Source: an uncultured Verrucomicrobiota bacterium
GTDB taxonomy: Bacteria > Verrucomicrobiota > Kiritimatiellia > CAIQIC01 > Lenti-01
Assembly (NCBI GenBank): GCA_938003985.1
Contig: CALKWZ010000014.1
Span: 1 to 25,272 of the forward strand
DNA: 25,272 bases
Direction: 5' to 3'
Within the stretch, counting starts at the first letter, position 1. Each line of letters opens with the position of its first letter. Below, one piece after another: positions 1 to 6,877 of this stretch. A model generated the notes under the pieces. It saw only the letters and a program-made list of their open reading frames with translations, was not told where the DNA came from and searched no databases. A program made the position numbers and the translations under genes.

Positions 1-2
1 GA

Positions 3-71
3 TTCGGCGGGCGCGGCGGTCCGCGCGGCGGCGGCCGGGGCGGCAACCGCGGCGGCCCGCGCCGGCGCTGA
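3..71 (+). CDS. 3' end of an upstream gene, RGG-rich C-terminal tail (partial)
   Basis: Reading in the frame that begins at base 3 gives about 22 residues ending at TGA 69-71, almost entirely Gly, Arg and Pro, with repeated R-G-G triplets (for example GGRGGPRGGGRGGN). Such RGG tails are typical of RNA-binding proteins, notably DEAD-box RNA helicases and glycine-rich RNA-recognition-motif proteins. The rest of the gene lies left of the window, so its identity is not determinable. Low sequence complexity also means the frame rests on composition alone. It seems unrelated to the biosynthetic cluster, from which the tRNA genes separate it. Confidence 0.5.
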   Translation, partial: FGGRGGPRGGGRGGNRGGPRRR

Positions 72-154
72 ACCGCGCCGAAAAAATCCCTTGCGCCGCC
101 GCCCGTCTGCTGGTAGGTTGCGCGCTCGTTGATTGCCTAGGACACGTGCCGCTT

Positions 155-230
155 GGGGCAGTAGCTCAGTTGGTAGAGCATTACGTTCGCAACGTAGGGG
201 TCGAGGGTTCGAATCCCTTCTGCTCCACCA
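155..230 (+). tRNA. tRNA-Ala (anticodon CGC)
   Basis: A 76-nt cloverleaf with encoded CCA. The acceptor stem is GGGGCAG (155-161) with CTGCTCC, and it contains the G3:U70 wobble pair that is the alanine identity element. The anticodon stem TTACG/CGTAG closes the loop TTCGCAA, giving anticodon CGC for codon GCG. The T arm is GAGGG-TTCGAAT-CCCTT. A dedicated CGC isoacceptor suits a GC-rich genome that uses GCG often. Confidence 0.97.
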
Positions 231-256
231 AGCTATGCACGTGGCCTGAAGCCCCC

Positions 257-342
257 GGTGGGGTAGCGAAGTGGCCAACCGCAGCAGACTGTAAATCTGC
301 CCTCTATGAGTTCGATGGTTCGAATCCATCCCCCACCACCAT
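257..342 (+). tRNA. tRNA-Tyr (anticodon GUA)
   Basis: An 86-nt class II tRNA with encoded CCA. The acceptor stem is GGTGGGG (257-263) with CCCCACC (332-338). The anticodon stem GCAGA/TCTGC closes the loop CTGTAAA, giving anticodon GTA. A long variable arm (CCTCTATGAGTTC) is typical of bacterial tRNA-Tyr, and the T arm is GATGG-TTCGAAT-CCATC. It lies 26 nt after tRNA-Ala, so the two are probably co-transcribed. A damaged second copy lies downstream (424-590). Confidence 0.97.
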
Positions 343-423
343 TTTCATGAATGGGTTGGCCGATCAACGCGAAATCGTCTCGTCGTACCCCGAAGCGCTT
401 GCGCGCGAAGCATTCTTGAAATC
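343..423. other. spacer with no feature recognised
   Basis: Between tRNA-Tyr and the broken tRNA copy there is no credible gene, hairpin-plus-T terminator or promoter. Together with 591-673 (also empty) it forms the non-coding stretch 231-733 whose only recognisable contents are tRNA-Tyr, the pseudo-tRNA and the weak cluster promoter. Confidence 0.6.
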
Positions 424-459
424 GGGGCCGGGGCGGCAATGGCTTGTTCGGCAGACTGT

Positions 460-489
460 CTCGCCGTAGGCGAGCCCGCCACCGGCGGG
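460..489 (+). repeat. tandem hairpin insert in pseudo-tRNA anticodon loop
   Basis: Two adjacent perfect inverted repeats: CTCGCC-GTA-GGCGAG (460-474) and CCCGCC-ACC-GGCGGG (475-489), each a 6-bp stem with a 3-nt loop. The insert separates CTGT from AAA of the anticodon loop. No target duplication is obvious. It resembles small palindromic elements (REP-like or Rickettsia-palindromic-element-like in style), but no family can be assigned. Confidence 0.7.
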
Positions 490-517
490 AAATCTGACCT
501 CTATGAGTTCGATGGTT

Positions 518-571
518 CCCCGTCCCGCGCAGTGGCGCGGGACGAGGCCTCGCCCCGGAAACGGGGCGGGG
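518..571 (+). repeat. branched palindromic insert in pseudo-tRNA T loop
   Basis: Closing arms CCCC (518-521) and GGGG (568-571) bracket two hairpins. The first is a 9-bp stem GTCCCGCGC/GCGCGGGAC with loop AGTG (522-543). The second is a 6-bp stem GCCCCG/CGGGGC with a GAAA tetraloop (552-567). An 8-base palindrome GAGGCCTC (544-551) joins them. The whole element would fold as a three-way junction stacked on the T stem GATGG/CCATC. Confidence 0.7.
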
Positions 572-673
572 AATCCATCCCCCACCACCATCCTGCGCTC
601 AGCGCTGCGTTTGATGACCGCCTAGCCTCCGTTTCTTTCCCGCAAGAACTCGCCTCTCGTTGGCAGTCCGAAC

Positions 674-703
674 TTGCACGCCCCCCTTGGGTTGCGGCAT
701 GAT
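674..703 (+). promoter_or_regulatory. possible promoter for the cluster
   Basis: TTGCAC (674-679) and CATGAT (698-703) are separated by 18 bp and lie 31 bp before the ATG at 734. Each box is only a partial sigma-70 match (3/6 and 4/6), so this is weak. The nearby ATATACAAATATT (about 702-714) is the most AT-rich stretch between the tRNA region and the first gene and may be the melting region. The 591-733 gap holds nothing else I can identify. Confidence 0.25.
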
Positions 704-733
704 ATACAAATATTGCGGCGAACGGAGCGAAGG

Positions 734-1465
734 ATGGCGGAAACAACGAAAACGGCGCTGGTGATCGGGGGGAGCCGCGGCATTGGCCGGGCCATCGTGG
801 AACGCTTGGCCGCTTCGGGTTTCGACGTCTGGCTGACGTACCGGGGCAACCACGCCGCGGCGAACGAAGCGAAAGCCGTCGTGGAGGCCGCGGGCCGCAC
901 CTGCCGTCTGCTGGCGTTCGACGTGGCCGACCGCGCGGCGACGCGCGCGGCGCTGGAGCCGCTGTTGCAGGAACGCTGCCCGGACGCGCTGGTCTACAAT
1001 TCGGGCATCGCGCGCGACAACCTGCTGGCGTTCATGCAGGACGCGGAATGGGACGACGTCCTGCGCACGAACCTGGACGGGTTCTTCAACGTGTCGAAGC
1101 CCGTCGTATTCGAGATGATCCGCAACAAACGCGGGCGCATCGTGGTGATTTCGTCCATTTCGGGCCAGATGGGACAGGCCGGGCAGATGAACTACGCGGC
1201 GTCCAAGGCGGGCCTGATCGGCGCGGCGCGGTCGCTGGCGCGGGAAATCGGCCGCAAGAACGTCTTCGTGAACGTGGTCTCTCCGGGGGTCATCGAAACG
1301 GAAATGACGGCGGATCTGCCGAAGGAACACGTGCTGCCGCTGATCCCCCTGAACCGCTACGGCACGGCGGCGGAAGTCGCGGCCGTGGTGGATTTCCTCT
1401 GTTCCGAGCCGCACATGTACGTTCACGGCCAGGTCATCGGGGTGAACGGCGGCATGGCCATATGA
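734..1465 (+). CDS. fabG: 3-oxoacyl-ACP reductase, FabG/ApeQ-like SDR
   Basis: A 243-residue short-chain dehydrogenase. The NAD(P)-binding motif is GGSRGIG (12-18). The catalytic set N113, S141, Y154 and K158 (YAASK) is intact, and length is normal for FabG. It should reduce the 3-ketoacyl-ACP made by the cluster ketosynthases to 3-hydroxyacyl-ACP with NADPH, as ApeQ does in aryl-polyene synthesis. The usual NNAG motif reads YNSG (88-91), a mild variation. A longer in-frame ORF begins at 674, but its extra 20 residues would cover the promoter region; the ATG at 734 begins just before the first beta strand and follows a GGAG-like sequence. It is the first gene of the cluster and overlaps the next gene by ATGA. 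Confidence 0.93.
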   Translation: MAETTKTALVIGGSRGIGRAIVERLAASGFDVWLTYRGNHAAANEAKAVVEAAGRTCRLLAFDVADRAATRAALEPLLQERCPDALVYNSGIARDNLLAFMQDAEWDDVLRTNLDGFFNVSKPVVFEMIRNKRGRIVVISSISGQMGQAGQMNYAASKAGLIGAARSLAREIGRKNVFVNVVSPGVIETEMTADLPKEHVLPLIPLNRYGTAAEVAAVVDFLCSEPHMYVHGQVIGVNGGMAI

Positions 1466-2967
1466 GTTCTCCCCGCCGAGAGCGCTACGACGACGTCGTG
1501 GTCGGCGCCGGCACGGCGGGCTTGGCTTCCGCCTTGCTCTTGGCGCGGTTCGGCCGGTCGGTGCTGCTGCTCGACCGCGCGCCCGCGCCCGGCGGCGCCT
1601 TGCGGCGGTTCCGGCGCGGCGGGGCCGCGTTCGACACGGGCTTCCACTTCACCGGCAGCATCCAGCCGGGGGAACTGTTCGACCATTTGCTGACCGTGCT
1701 CGGCATCCGCAGCGAACTGGACCTCGTGCCGTTCGATTCGGAGGCCGGCCATCGGTTCCGGTTCGCGGAGGCGGACGTGGAAATGGAACTGCCCTTCGGC
1801 CTCGACCGCTGCCGCGACCGCTGGCAGGCGCAGTTCCCGCAGGAACGGGAGGCGCTGAACTGGTATTTCGATGCGCTGCGGTCGATCGCGCAACGCACAA
1901 TGGGCATGGAAGTCGGTCGGCCGCTGACCGCGTTCGGGATGCTCGACGAGGATTTCGTTTCCCTGCGGTCGGTGCTGGATGCGCGCTTCCGCGACCCGGT
2001 GCTGAAAGGGGCGATCGGCGCGTTCGCGATGTGCTACGGATCGCCGCCGGCCAGCGTGTCGTTCGCGGCCCACGCGCGGGTGGCGTTCGGCTTCCACCAG
2101 TCGGGCGGCACGCTCGCGGGCGGCGGGGACGCGCTGGCGGATGCGCTGGCGCGCGCGGCCGAACGGGCCGGGGTGGAAATCTGCTGTTCGTGCGGATTGG
2201 AATCCTTTGCGCCGGGCGCGGACCGGCAGGCCGGCGCCGCGACGTTGTCGAACGGCGCGGAGGTCGCCTTCGAGCGCTGCCTGCTGACCATCGATCCCTT
2301 TGCGATCCTGGATCTGCTGGAGCCGCTGGGCCTCACGCCGGCGTTCCGCGAACGGGTGCAGGCGTTCACGCCTTCGGTCGGATTTTTCGCCGCCTACGGC
2401 ATCGTGGACGGCCCGGAGCCGGCCGGATTCGGCCGCTCGGCCCACTCGGAATTCGCCGGCACGGATTTCGATGCGATGATGGATCCGGCGTATCCGGGCG
2501 ACCGGCCGCTGGTCCTGATCGAAGTGCCCGGCGATCCGGCCACGGGCACGCCGCCGTCCGTCTCGGCGCTGGAACTGTCGTTCGCGCAGGACGTGGCGGC
2601 CTGGGCGGGCACGCGCCGCGGCCGCCGGCCGCCCGAGTACCGGGCCTACAAGCAGACCCGCGCGGCGGCGATCGCGCGGCGGCTGGCCGGCCGCGCGTCC
2701 TATGCGGACCGGATCCGCTGGGTGGACACGGCCTCGATGCTGACGTTCCGGGATTATCAGCATTCCCGCAGCGGCAGCGCCTATGGCATCATGCTGAAAA
2801 CCGGCCAGTACGGCCTGTTCGGCCGCCTGCCGGTCCGGAATTGCTATGCGGCGGGCCAAAGCGCTTTGTTGCCGGGCGTGCTGGGCGCGATGATGTCCGG
2901 GCTGTTCGTGGTACGGCAGATGGTCGGCAAGGAAATCTTCGACGCAGCGACGGCAGGAGCGCGGTAG
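1462..2967 (+). CDS. FAD-dependent oxidoreductase, CrtI/RetSat (phytoene desaturase)-like
   Basis: A 501-residue flavoprotein. The N-terminal Rossmann dinucleotide motif is GAGTAG (15-20), followed by an acidic-ended second strand (VLLLDRAPAPGG). The C-terminal FAD-contact segment is typical of carotenoid desaturase/isomerase proteins: NCYAAGQSALLPGVLGAMMS. The family oxidises, isomerises or saturates C=C bonds in long polyenes or isoprenoids. Here the likely substrate is the polyene acyl chain rather than phytoene, because no isoprenoid genes are nearby. CrtI-like proteins also occur in gene sets proposed for ladderane lipid synthesis. The start overlaps fabG by ATGA (1462-1465), implying coupled translation. 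The substrate is inference; the family is well supported. Confidence 0.85.
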   Translation: MSSPRRERYDDVVVGAGTAGLASALLLARFGRSVLLLDRAPAPGGALRRFRRGGAAFDTGFHFTGSIQPGELFDHLLTVLGIRSELDLVPFDSEAGHRFRFAEADVEMELPFGLDRCRDRWQAQFPQEREALNWYFDALRSIAQRTMGMEVGRPLTAFGMLDEDFVSLRSVLDARFRDPVLKGAIGAFAMCYGSPPASVSFAAHARVAFGFHQSGGTLAGGGDALADALARAAERAGVEICCSCGLESFAPGADRQAGAATLSNGAEVAFERCLLTIDPFAILDLLEPLGLTPAFRERVQAFTPSVGFFAAYGIVDGPEPAGFGRSAHSEFAGTDFDAMMDPAYPGDRPLVLIEVPGDPATGTPPSVSALELSFAQDVAAWAGTRRGRRPPEYRAYKQTRAAAIARRLAGRASYADRIRWVDTASMLTFRDYQHSRSGSAYGIMLKTGQYGLFGRLPVRNCYAAGQSALLPGVLGAMMSGLFVVRQMVGKEIFDAATAGAR

Positions 2968-2972
2968 GGCAC

Positions 2973-4211
2973 ATGAAACGGGTGGTCATCACGGGCATGG
3001 GGGCGGTTTCGCCGGTGGGCGGCACGGCGGCGGAACAAGCCGACGCGCTGGACGCCGGGCGGCACGGATTGCGCGCGATGCCGGAGTGGGCGGCCTACAA
3101 GGGGCTGCGCAGCTTGGTGGCGGCGCCGGCGGAGCTGAAGAACGAAAAGGCCATTCCCCGGCAAAACCGCCGCTCGATGAGCCGCATGAGCATCTTCGCC
3201 GCGCAAGCCGCCCAGGAAGCGCTGCGCGACGCCGGCTTGGCGCCCGAGGGGCTGGGCGACGGCCGTACCGGTTGCGTGGCGGGTTCGACGACGGGCAGCG
3301 CCATCGCGCTGGCCCAGGTCTACGAGACGATGTTGCCGGAAAAGGATTTCTCGATCCTGCAATCCATGCAGTTTTTCCAATGCCTGTCGCACACCGTAGC
3401 GATGAACCTCGCGCAATTTCTGGGATTGCGCGGCGTGCTGCTCGCCACGAACGCGGCCTGCGCTTCGAGCCTGCAGGCCATCGGCGCGGCGTTCGATCTG
3501 GTGCGGTCGGGCCGGCAGGACGCCGTGTTCTGCGGCGGGGCCGAAGAAGTCCATGCCACGGTCACGGGCTCGTTCGACATGCTCATGGCAGCGTCCACGC
3601 GCTACAACGACCGGCCCGAAGCGGCGTCGCGCCCCTTCGACGCCGCGCGCGACGGCCTCGTCTGCGGCGAGGGCGCCGGCATCCTCGTGGTGGAGGAACT
3701 GGAGCGGGCCTTGGCCCGCGGCGCGCGGATCCGCGCGGAAATCCTCGGATTCCACACGTGCAGCGGGGGCTCCCACATCAGCGAATCGAACCGCGACGGC
3801 ATCGCCGCCTGCATGCGCGCGGCGCTGGCGGACGCGCGGTTGGAGCCCGCCGCGATCGAATACGTCGGCGCCCACGCCACGGCAACCCTGCAGGGCGACG
3901 GCGAAGAGGCCGCCGCCATCCGCGCGACTTTCGGTGGCCAGGTGCCCGTCAGCAGCCTGAAGGGGAATCTGGGCCACACGCTGGGCGCATCCGGCGCCAT
4001 CGAACTGGCCGCGATCCTCGCCGGGCTCGAACGCGGCCACCTGTATCCCACGCGGAACCTGGAAACGGTGGCGGCCGAATGCGCCGGCATCCGCCACGTG
4101 ACGGCATTGGAGCCGACTTCCGCCCGCACGTTCCTGAAAAACAGTTTTGCGTTCGGCGGCATCCACGCGTCGCTCGTGTGCCGCCGCTGGACCGAGGGAG
4201 ACCCCGCATGA
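2973..4211 (+). CDS. beta-ketoacyl-ACP synthase (FabF-like) 1
   Basis: A 412-residue thiolase-fold ketosynthase starting MKRVVITGMGAVSPVG. The nucleophile C163 sits in NAACASS. The first catalytic His is in GAHATAT, and the Lys and second His are in SLKGNLGHTLGASG. The C-terminal glycine loop is NSFAFGG. The triad is complete, so it should catalyse decarboxylative Claisen condensation of malonyl-ACP with an acyl primer or intermediate. FabF normally has NAHGTST, and the AHATAT variant suggests a specialised branch such as the ApeR/ApeO type. It starts 5 bp after the flavoprotein stop and overlaps an ACP gene by ATGA, suggesting that this ketosynthase and ACP work together. Confidence 0.92.
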   Translation: MKRVVITGMGAVSPVGGTAAEQADALDAGRHGLRAMPEWAAYKGLRSLVAAPAELKNEKAIPRQNRRSMSRMSIFAAQAAQEALRDAGLAPEGLGDGRTGCVAGSTTGSAIALAQVYETMLPEKDFSILQSMQFFQCLSHTVAMNLAQFLGLRGVLLATNAACASSLQAIGAAFDLVRSGRQDAVFCGGAEEVHATVTGSFDMLMAASTRYNDRPEAASRPFDAARDGLVCGEGAGILVVEELERALARGARIRAEILGFHTCSGGSHISESNRDGIAACMRAALADARLEPAAIEYVGAHATATLQGDGEEAAAIRATFGGQVPVSSLKGNLGHTLGASGAIELAAILAGLERGHLYPTRNLETVAAECAGIRHVTALEPTSARTFLKNSFAFGGIHASLVCRRWTEGDPA

Positions 4212-4465
4212 CCCGAGAAGAAATCATCGCCAAAACCAACGCCGTGTTCGCCGAATCCTTCGAGATCGAGCCCGAGCGCCTGAAACCCGAAGCCAACGTC
4301 TTCCTCGATCTGGGGCTCGACAGCCTCGACACGGTGGATCTGGTGGTGGCGATCCAGAAGAAGTTCGGCGTGCAGATCCGCGACGACGAGCGCGTCCGGT
4401 CCATCCGCACGCTGGGCGACGTCTACGACTTCATCGCGACCATCCAGCAAGAAAAGCAGGGATGA
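4208..4465 (+). CDS. acyl carrier protein 1
   Basis: An 85-residue acidic four-helix carrier protein. The phosphopantetheine site is S39 in LGLDSLDTVDL. The motif FGVQIRDDE marks helix III, and the short length is normal for ACP. It carries the growing acyl chain as a thioester and needs a 4'-phosphopantetheinyl transferase, which is not seen in this window. It overlaps both neighbours by ATGA (4208-4211 and 4462-4465), tying its production to the ketosynthase and the PlsC-like acyltransferase. It resembles the ApeE/ApeF-type ACPs of aryl-polyene clusters. It is one of three divergent ACPs in the window. Confidence 0.93.
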   Translation: MTREEIIAKTNAVFAESFEIEPERLKPEANVFLDLGLDSLDTVDLVVAIQKKFGVQIRDDERVRSIRTLGDVYDFIATIQQEKQG

Positions 4466-5211
4466 GGCGGGCTTGGGGCATCTGCTATTCGCTGGCGTTC
4501 TACCCTCTGCTGGCGGTCTACACCGTGTCGGCGGTGGCGGGGATGACGTTGTGGATGCTCCTCGGCGCGCCGTTCCATTCGCACCGGGGCAACATGCGCC
4601 GCTTTCGCCGCGCGATCATCTGGTACGGCGCAGGGGTCGTCCGGATCGTGGCGCGGCCCGTGCTGAAAACCGTCTACGAATCGCCGCCGCGGGACGTGCG
4701 GATCCCCAAGTTTTTCGTCGCCAACCACGTTTCCTCGCTGGATGCCTTCCTGCTGGCCCTGGTGCCCGAGGAGGGCGTGGAGGTCGTGAAGGCCTGGCCG
4801 TTCCGGTTGCCGATTCTCGGCGTTTTCGCGCGTCTGGCGGGTTTCTTGAACGTCGAGCGGATGGAGCCGGACGAATTCCGGGCGGCCGTGGAGGACCTGC
4901 TGGGCGAGGGCTATTCGATCGTGGTGTTTCCCGAAGGCACCCGCTCCGGCAGCCGGCAAGTGGGACCGTTCCACGGGGCGATGTTCCGCCTGGCGCTCGA
5001 GCTGCGCGTGCCCCTGGTGCCGGTGTGCATCGTCGGCAACGAGCGGACGCCGGCCAAGGGCTCCTGGATCCTGGAACCGGCGACCGTGCGGATGCGCTGC
5101 TTGCCGGAAATGGCGTGGAACGAGTTTAGCCACATGACGCCCTATCAGTTGAAAAACCACGTGCGCCGGCTGATCCAGGACGAAGTGGACCGCATGGGAG
5201 CGACCGCATGA
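4462..5211 (+). CDS. PlsC-like lysophospholipid acyltransferase
   Basis: A 249-residue member of the LPLAT/AGPAT family. An N-terminal hydrophobic segment (about residues 7-35) anchors it to the inner membrane. Block I is NHVSSLD (88-94, the HX4D catalytic dyad H89/D94) and block III is FPEGTR (156-161). The family moves an acyl chain from acyl-ACP or acyl-CoA to a glycerol-phosphate or other lipid hydroxyl. Placed between an ACP gene and an acyl ligase gene, with ATGA overlaps on both sides, it probably attaches the cluster product or an ordinary acyl chain to a lipid head group. PlsC-like acyltransferases are usual members of aryl-polyene and flexirubin loci. The acceptor is unknown. Confidence 0.9.
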   Translation: MRRAWGICYSLAFYPLLAVYTVSAVAGMTLWMLLGAPFHSHRGNMRRFRRAIIWYGAGVVRIVARPVLKTVYESPPRDVRIPKFFVANHVSSLDAFLLALVPEEGVEVVKAWPFRLPILGVFARLAGFLNVERMEPDEFRAAVEDLLGEGYSIVVFPEGTRSGSRQVGPFHGAMFRLALELRVPLVPVCIVGNERTPAKGSWILEPATVRMRCLPEMAWNEFSHMTPYQLKNHVRRLIQDEVDRMGATA

Positions 5212-6518
5212 AGCCGTTGCCGCAAGACTTCGATCTGGCTTTCCGTTCCGCCGACGAAATCCAAGCCGTGCAGGAGCGGCGGTTGGCCGCGCATCTGCGG
5301 CAGTGCCGTCGCGCGCCGTTCTATCGAAAGACGCTGGCCGGCGTGGCAAAGCCTGCGCTGCGCCGCTTCCCGCTGGAAGCGCTGCGCGACTTGCCGCTGA
5401 CGACCAAAGCCGATCTGGAAGCGCGCAACGACGATTTCCTCGCCGTGCCGCCGGAGACGGTGCGCGACATCGTGCAGTCGTCCGGCACGACGGGCCGTCC
5501 TACGCGGGTGATGTACACGGCGCGGGATCTCGAGCGGCTGGCCTACAACGAGGCGGTCTGTTTCCGGGGCTGCGGCATGGGGCCGGGGGATCGCGTGCTG
5601 CTGACCTGCACGCTGGACCGCTGTTTCGTGGCCGGCTACGCCTACCACCTCGGCGCGCAGGCGGTCGGCGCATGCACGATCCGCAGCGGGCTCAATCTGG
5701 CGGAAGGCCACGCCGCGGTCATCGCGCTGCAAAGCCCGACGTTCGTCGTGGGCGTTCCGGGGTTCCTGCGCAAGCTCGGCAAGCACCTGCACGACCTGGG
5801 CCGGCCGCCGCAGGGCATCCGCGGACTGATCTGCATCGGCGAACCCCTGCGCGACGCGGAATTGCGTCCGACGGCGCTTTCGCAGGATCTGGAGCGCCTG
5901 TGGGGCGCACCGGCGTACTCGACCTATTCCTCGTCCGAAATCGTGACGTCGTTCTGCGAATGCGCCGCGCGGTGCGGCGGCCACGCCGCGCCCGATCTGG
6001 GCATCGTGGAAATCGTGGATGCGGACGGGAACGTCCTGCCGCCGGGGCAGGCGGGCGAGGTGGTCGTGACGCCGCTGGGCGTCGAGGGCATGCCGCTCGT
6101 CCGGTTCCGCACGGGCGACATCGGTTACTTGGCGGCCGAACCGTGCGCGTGCGGCCGGCAGACGCCGCGGCTGAGCCCGATCCTGGGCCGCCGCGCGCAG
6201 ATGCTGAAGATCCGCGGCACCACGTTCTACCCGGCCACCGCGTTCGAGGTGCTCAACGACGTGCCCGAAATCGGCGAATACTATCTCCAGGTCGAAACGA
6301 CGGGCGGGGAGGACCAGGCCAGCGTCCATCTGAGCCTCAGTCCCGACCGGCCCGAGACGCGCCGCAAGATCGAAGACCGGTTGCTGGCGCGCCTGCGCGT
6401 GCGGGTCCAGCTCTGCGTGGAGCCGGAAGACGACGTGCGCCGGCAGGTCTACGTGGCCCATTCGCGCAAACCCATCCGGTTCATCGACCGGCGCGGAACA
6501 ACGGCAGCCAAGGCTTGA
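5208..6518 (+). CDS. PaaK-like acyl-adenylate/acyl-CoA ligase
   Basis: A 436-residue adenylate-forming enzyme of the phenylacetate-CoA ligase family. The P-loop is SSGTTGRPT (91-99), then YSSSEI and RFRTGD. The cysteine/histidine set typical of PaaK-like proteins is present: C250, C252, H259 and C313-A-C315-G (CACGR). An N-terminal segment (PFYRKTLAG) is also PaaK-like. It activates a carboxylic acid with ATP, probably an aryl or short acid that primes chain assembly on an ACP, like the acyl ligases of aryl-polyene and flexirubin clusters. No ammonia lyase that would make cinnamic or coumaric acid is visible in the window, so the primer acid is unknown. It overlaps the preceding gene by ATGA. 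Confidence 0.88.
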   Translation: MKPLPQDFDLAFRSADEIQAVQERRLAAHLRQCRRAPFYRKTLAGVAKPALRRFPLEALRDLPLTTKADLEARNDDFLAVPPETVRDIVQSSGTTGRPTRVMYTARDLERLAYNEAVCFRGCGMGPGDRVLLTCTLDRCFVAGYAYHLGAQAVGACTIRSGLNLAEGHAAVIALQSPTFVVGVPGFLRKLGKHLHDLGRPPQGIRGLICIGEPLRDAELRPTALSQDLERLWGAPAYSTYSSSEIVTSFCECAARCGGHAAPDLGIVEIVDADGNVLPPGQAGEVVVTPLGVEGMPLVRFRTGDIGYLAAEPCACGRQTPRLSPILGRRAQMLKIRGTTFYPATAFEVLNDVPEIGEYYLQVETTGGEDQASVHLSLSPDRPETRRKIEDRLLARLRVRVQLCVEPEDDVRRQVYVAHSRKPIRFIDRRGTTAAKA

Positions 6519-6520
6519 TC

Positions 6521-6877
6521 ATGGAAATCCTTGCCATCCATACCAATGAAGCCCGCGTGCGCTTTCCGGCGAACGCACCGTACTTCGCGGGGCATTTCCC
6601 CGGCCAACCCATCGTGCCGGGGGTCGTGCTGATCGACGCGGCGGTCCAGATCGCGGCGCAGGCGACCGCCCGCCCGTTGCGCCTCCTCCGGCTGGCCCAT
6701 GCCAAGTTCGTCCAGGCGGTCGGACCGGATCAGGAAGCCCTTTGGCGTTTCCAGATTGCGCCGGACCCGGACCGTTCGGAATGGCTCAAGGTTTCCGGCA
6801 AGTGGAGCCAAGGCGAGACCCGGATCGCCGAAATGCAATTCACCGCGGCAGACGAAGGAGATCGCGATGGCCCGTAG
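6521..6877 (+). CDS. ApeI/FabZ-like hotdog 3-hydroxyacyl-ACP dehydratase
   Basis: A 118-residue single hotdog domain. The central-helix motif GHFPGQPIVPGVVLIDAA (24-41) is the FabA/FabZ/ApeI signature, with presumed catalytic H25 and D39. The 14-residue spacing and the Asp follow FabA/ApeI rather than the Glu of FabZ. It should dehydrate 3-hydroxyacyl-ACP to the trans-2-enoyl form. No enoyl reductase is seen in the window, so double bonds would be kept, giving a conjugated polyene. It begins 3 bp after the ligase stop (start 6521). It may pair with the ApeP-like hotdog domain fused to the radical SAM protein at 18631-20115. Confidence 0.87.
   Translation: MEILAIHTNEARVRFPANAPYFAGHFPGQPIVPGVVLIDAAVQIAAQATARPLRLLRLAHAKFVQAVGPDQEALWRFQIAPDPDRSEWLKVSGKWSQGETRIAEMQFTAADEGDRDGP

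Larger units (their letters stand above)
424..590 (+). pseudogene. tRNA-Tyr pseudogene interrupted by two palindromic inserts
   Basis: Three blocks match the intact tRNA-Tyr. GCAGACTGT (451-459) matches exactly. 490-517 matches apart from one C-to-A change. 572-590 (AATCCATCC...ACCACCA) matches including CCA. Between the first two blocks, inside the anticodon loop, sit 30 extra bases (460-489) forming two perfect 6-bp hairpins. Between the last two blocks, inside the T loop between the usual C56 and G57, sit 52 extra bases (519-570) forming nested hairpins. The 5' acceptor/D-arm half (about 424-450) is diverged and would not pair well with CCCCACC. With the anticodon loop disrupted it should not work as a tRNA. 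A structured tRNA-like RNA is possible but unsupported. Confidence 0.75.

Noticed and set aside
63..80. 6-bp hairpin CGGCGC-TGAACC-GCGCCG after the RGG tail
   Set aside because: It is followed by A6, not T, on the + strand, and overlaps the stop codon. On the minus strand the T run precedes the stem, so it is not a standard terminator in either direction.
146..469. 107-codon frame over the tRNA genes
   Set aside because: It covers both tRNAs and part of the pseudo-tRNA; its sequence is simply translated tRNA.
455..590. Genuine intron-containing tRNA
   Set aside because: The 5' acceptor/D half is diverged and does not pair with the 3' acceptor strand, the anticodon stem has a mismatch from a C-to-A change, and the inserts are too short for group I or II introns. 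A pseudogene with palindromic inserts fits better.
3086..4465. 459-codon frame
   Set aside because: Only the last 85 residues, from ATG 4208, are a real protein (ACP 1). The upstream part is a shadow of ketosynthase 1.
5303..6877. 524-codon alternative frame on the plus strand
   Set aside because: Out of frame with the PaaK-like ligase; only its 3' end (from 6521) is the real dehydratase. The earlier part is Arg/Gly/Ala-rich with no motifs.
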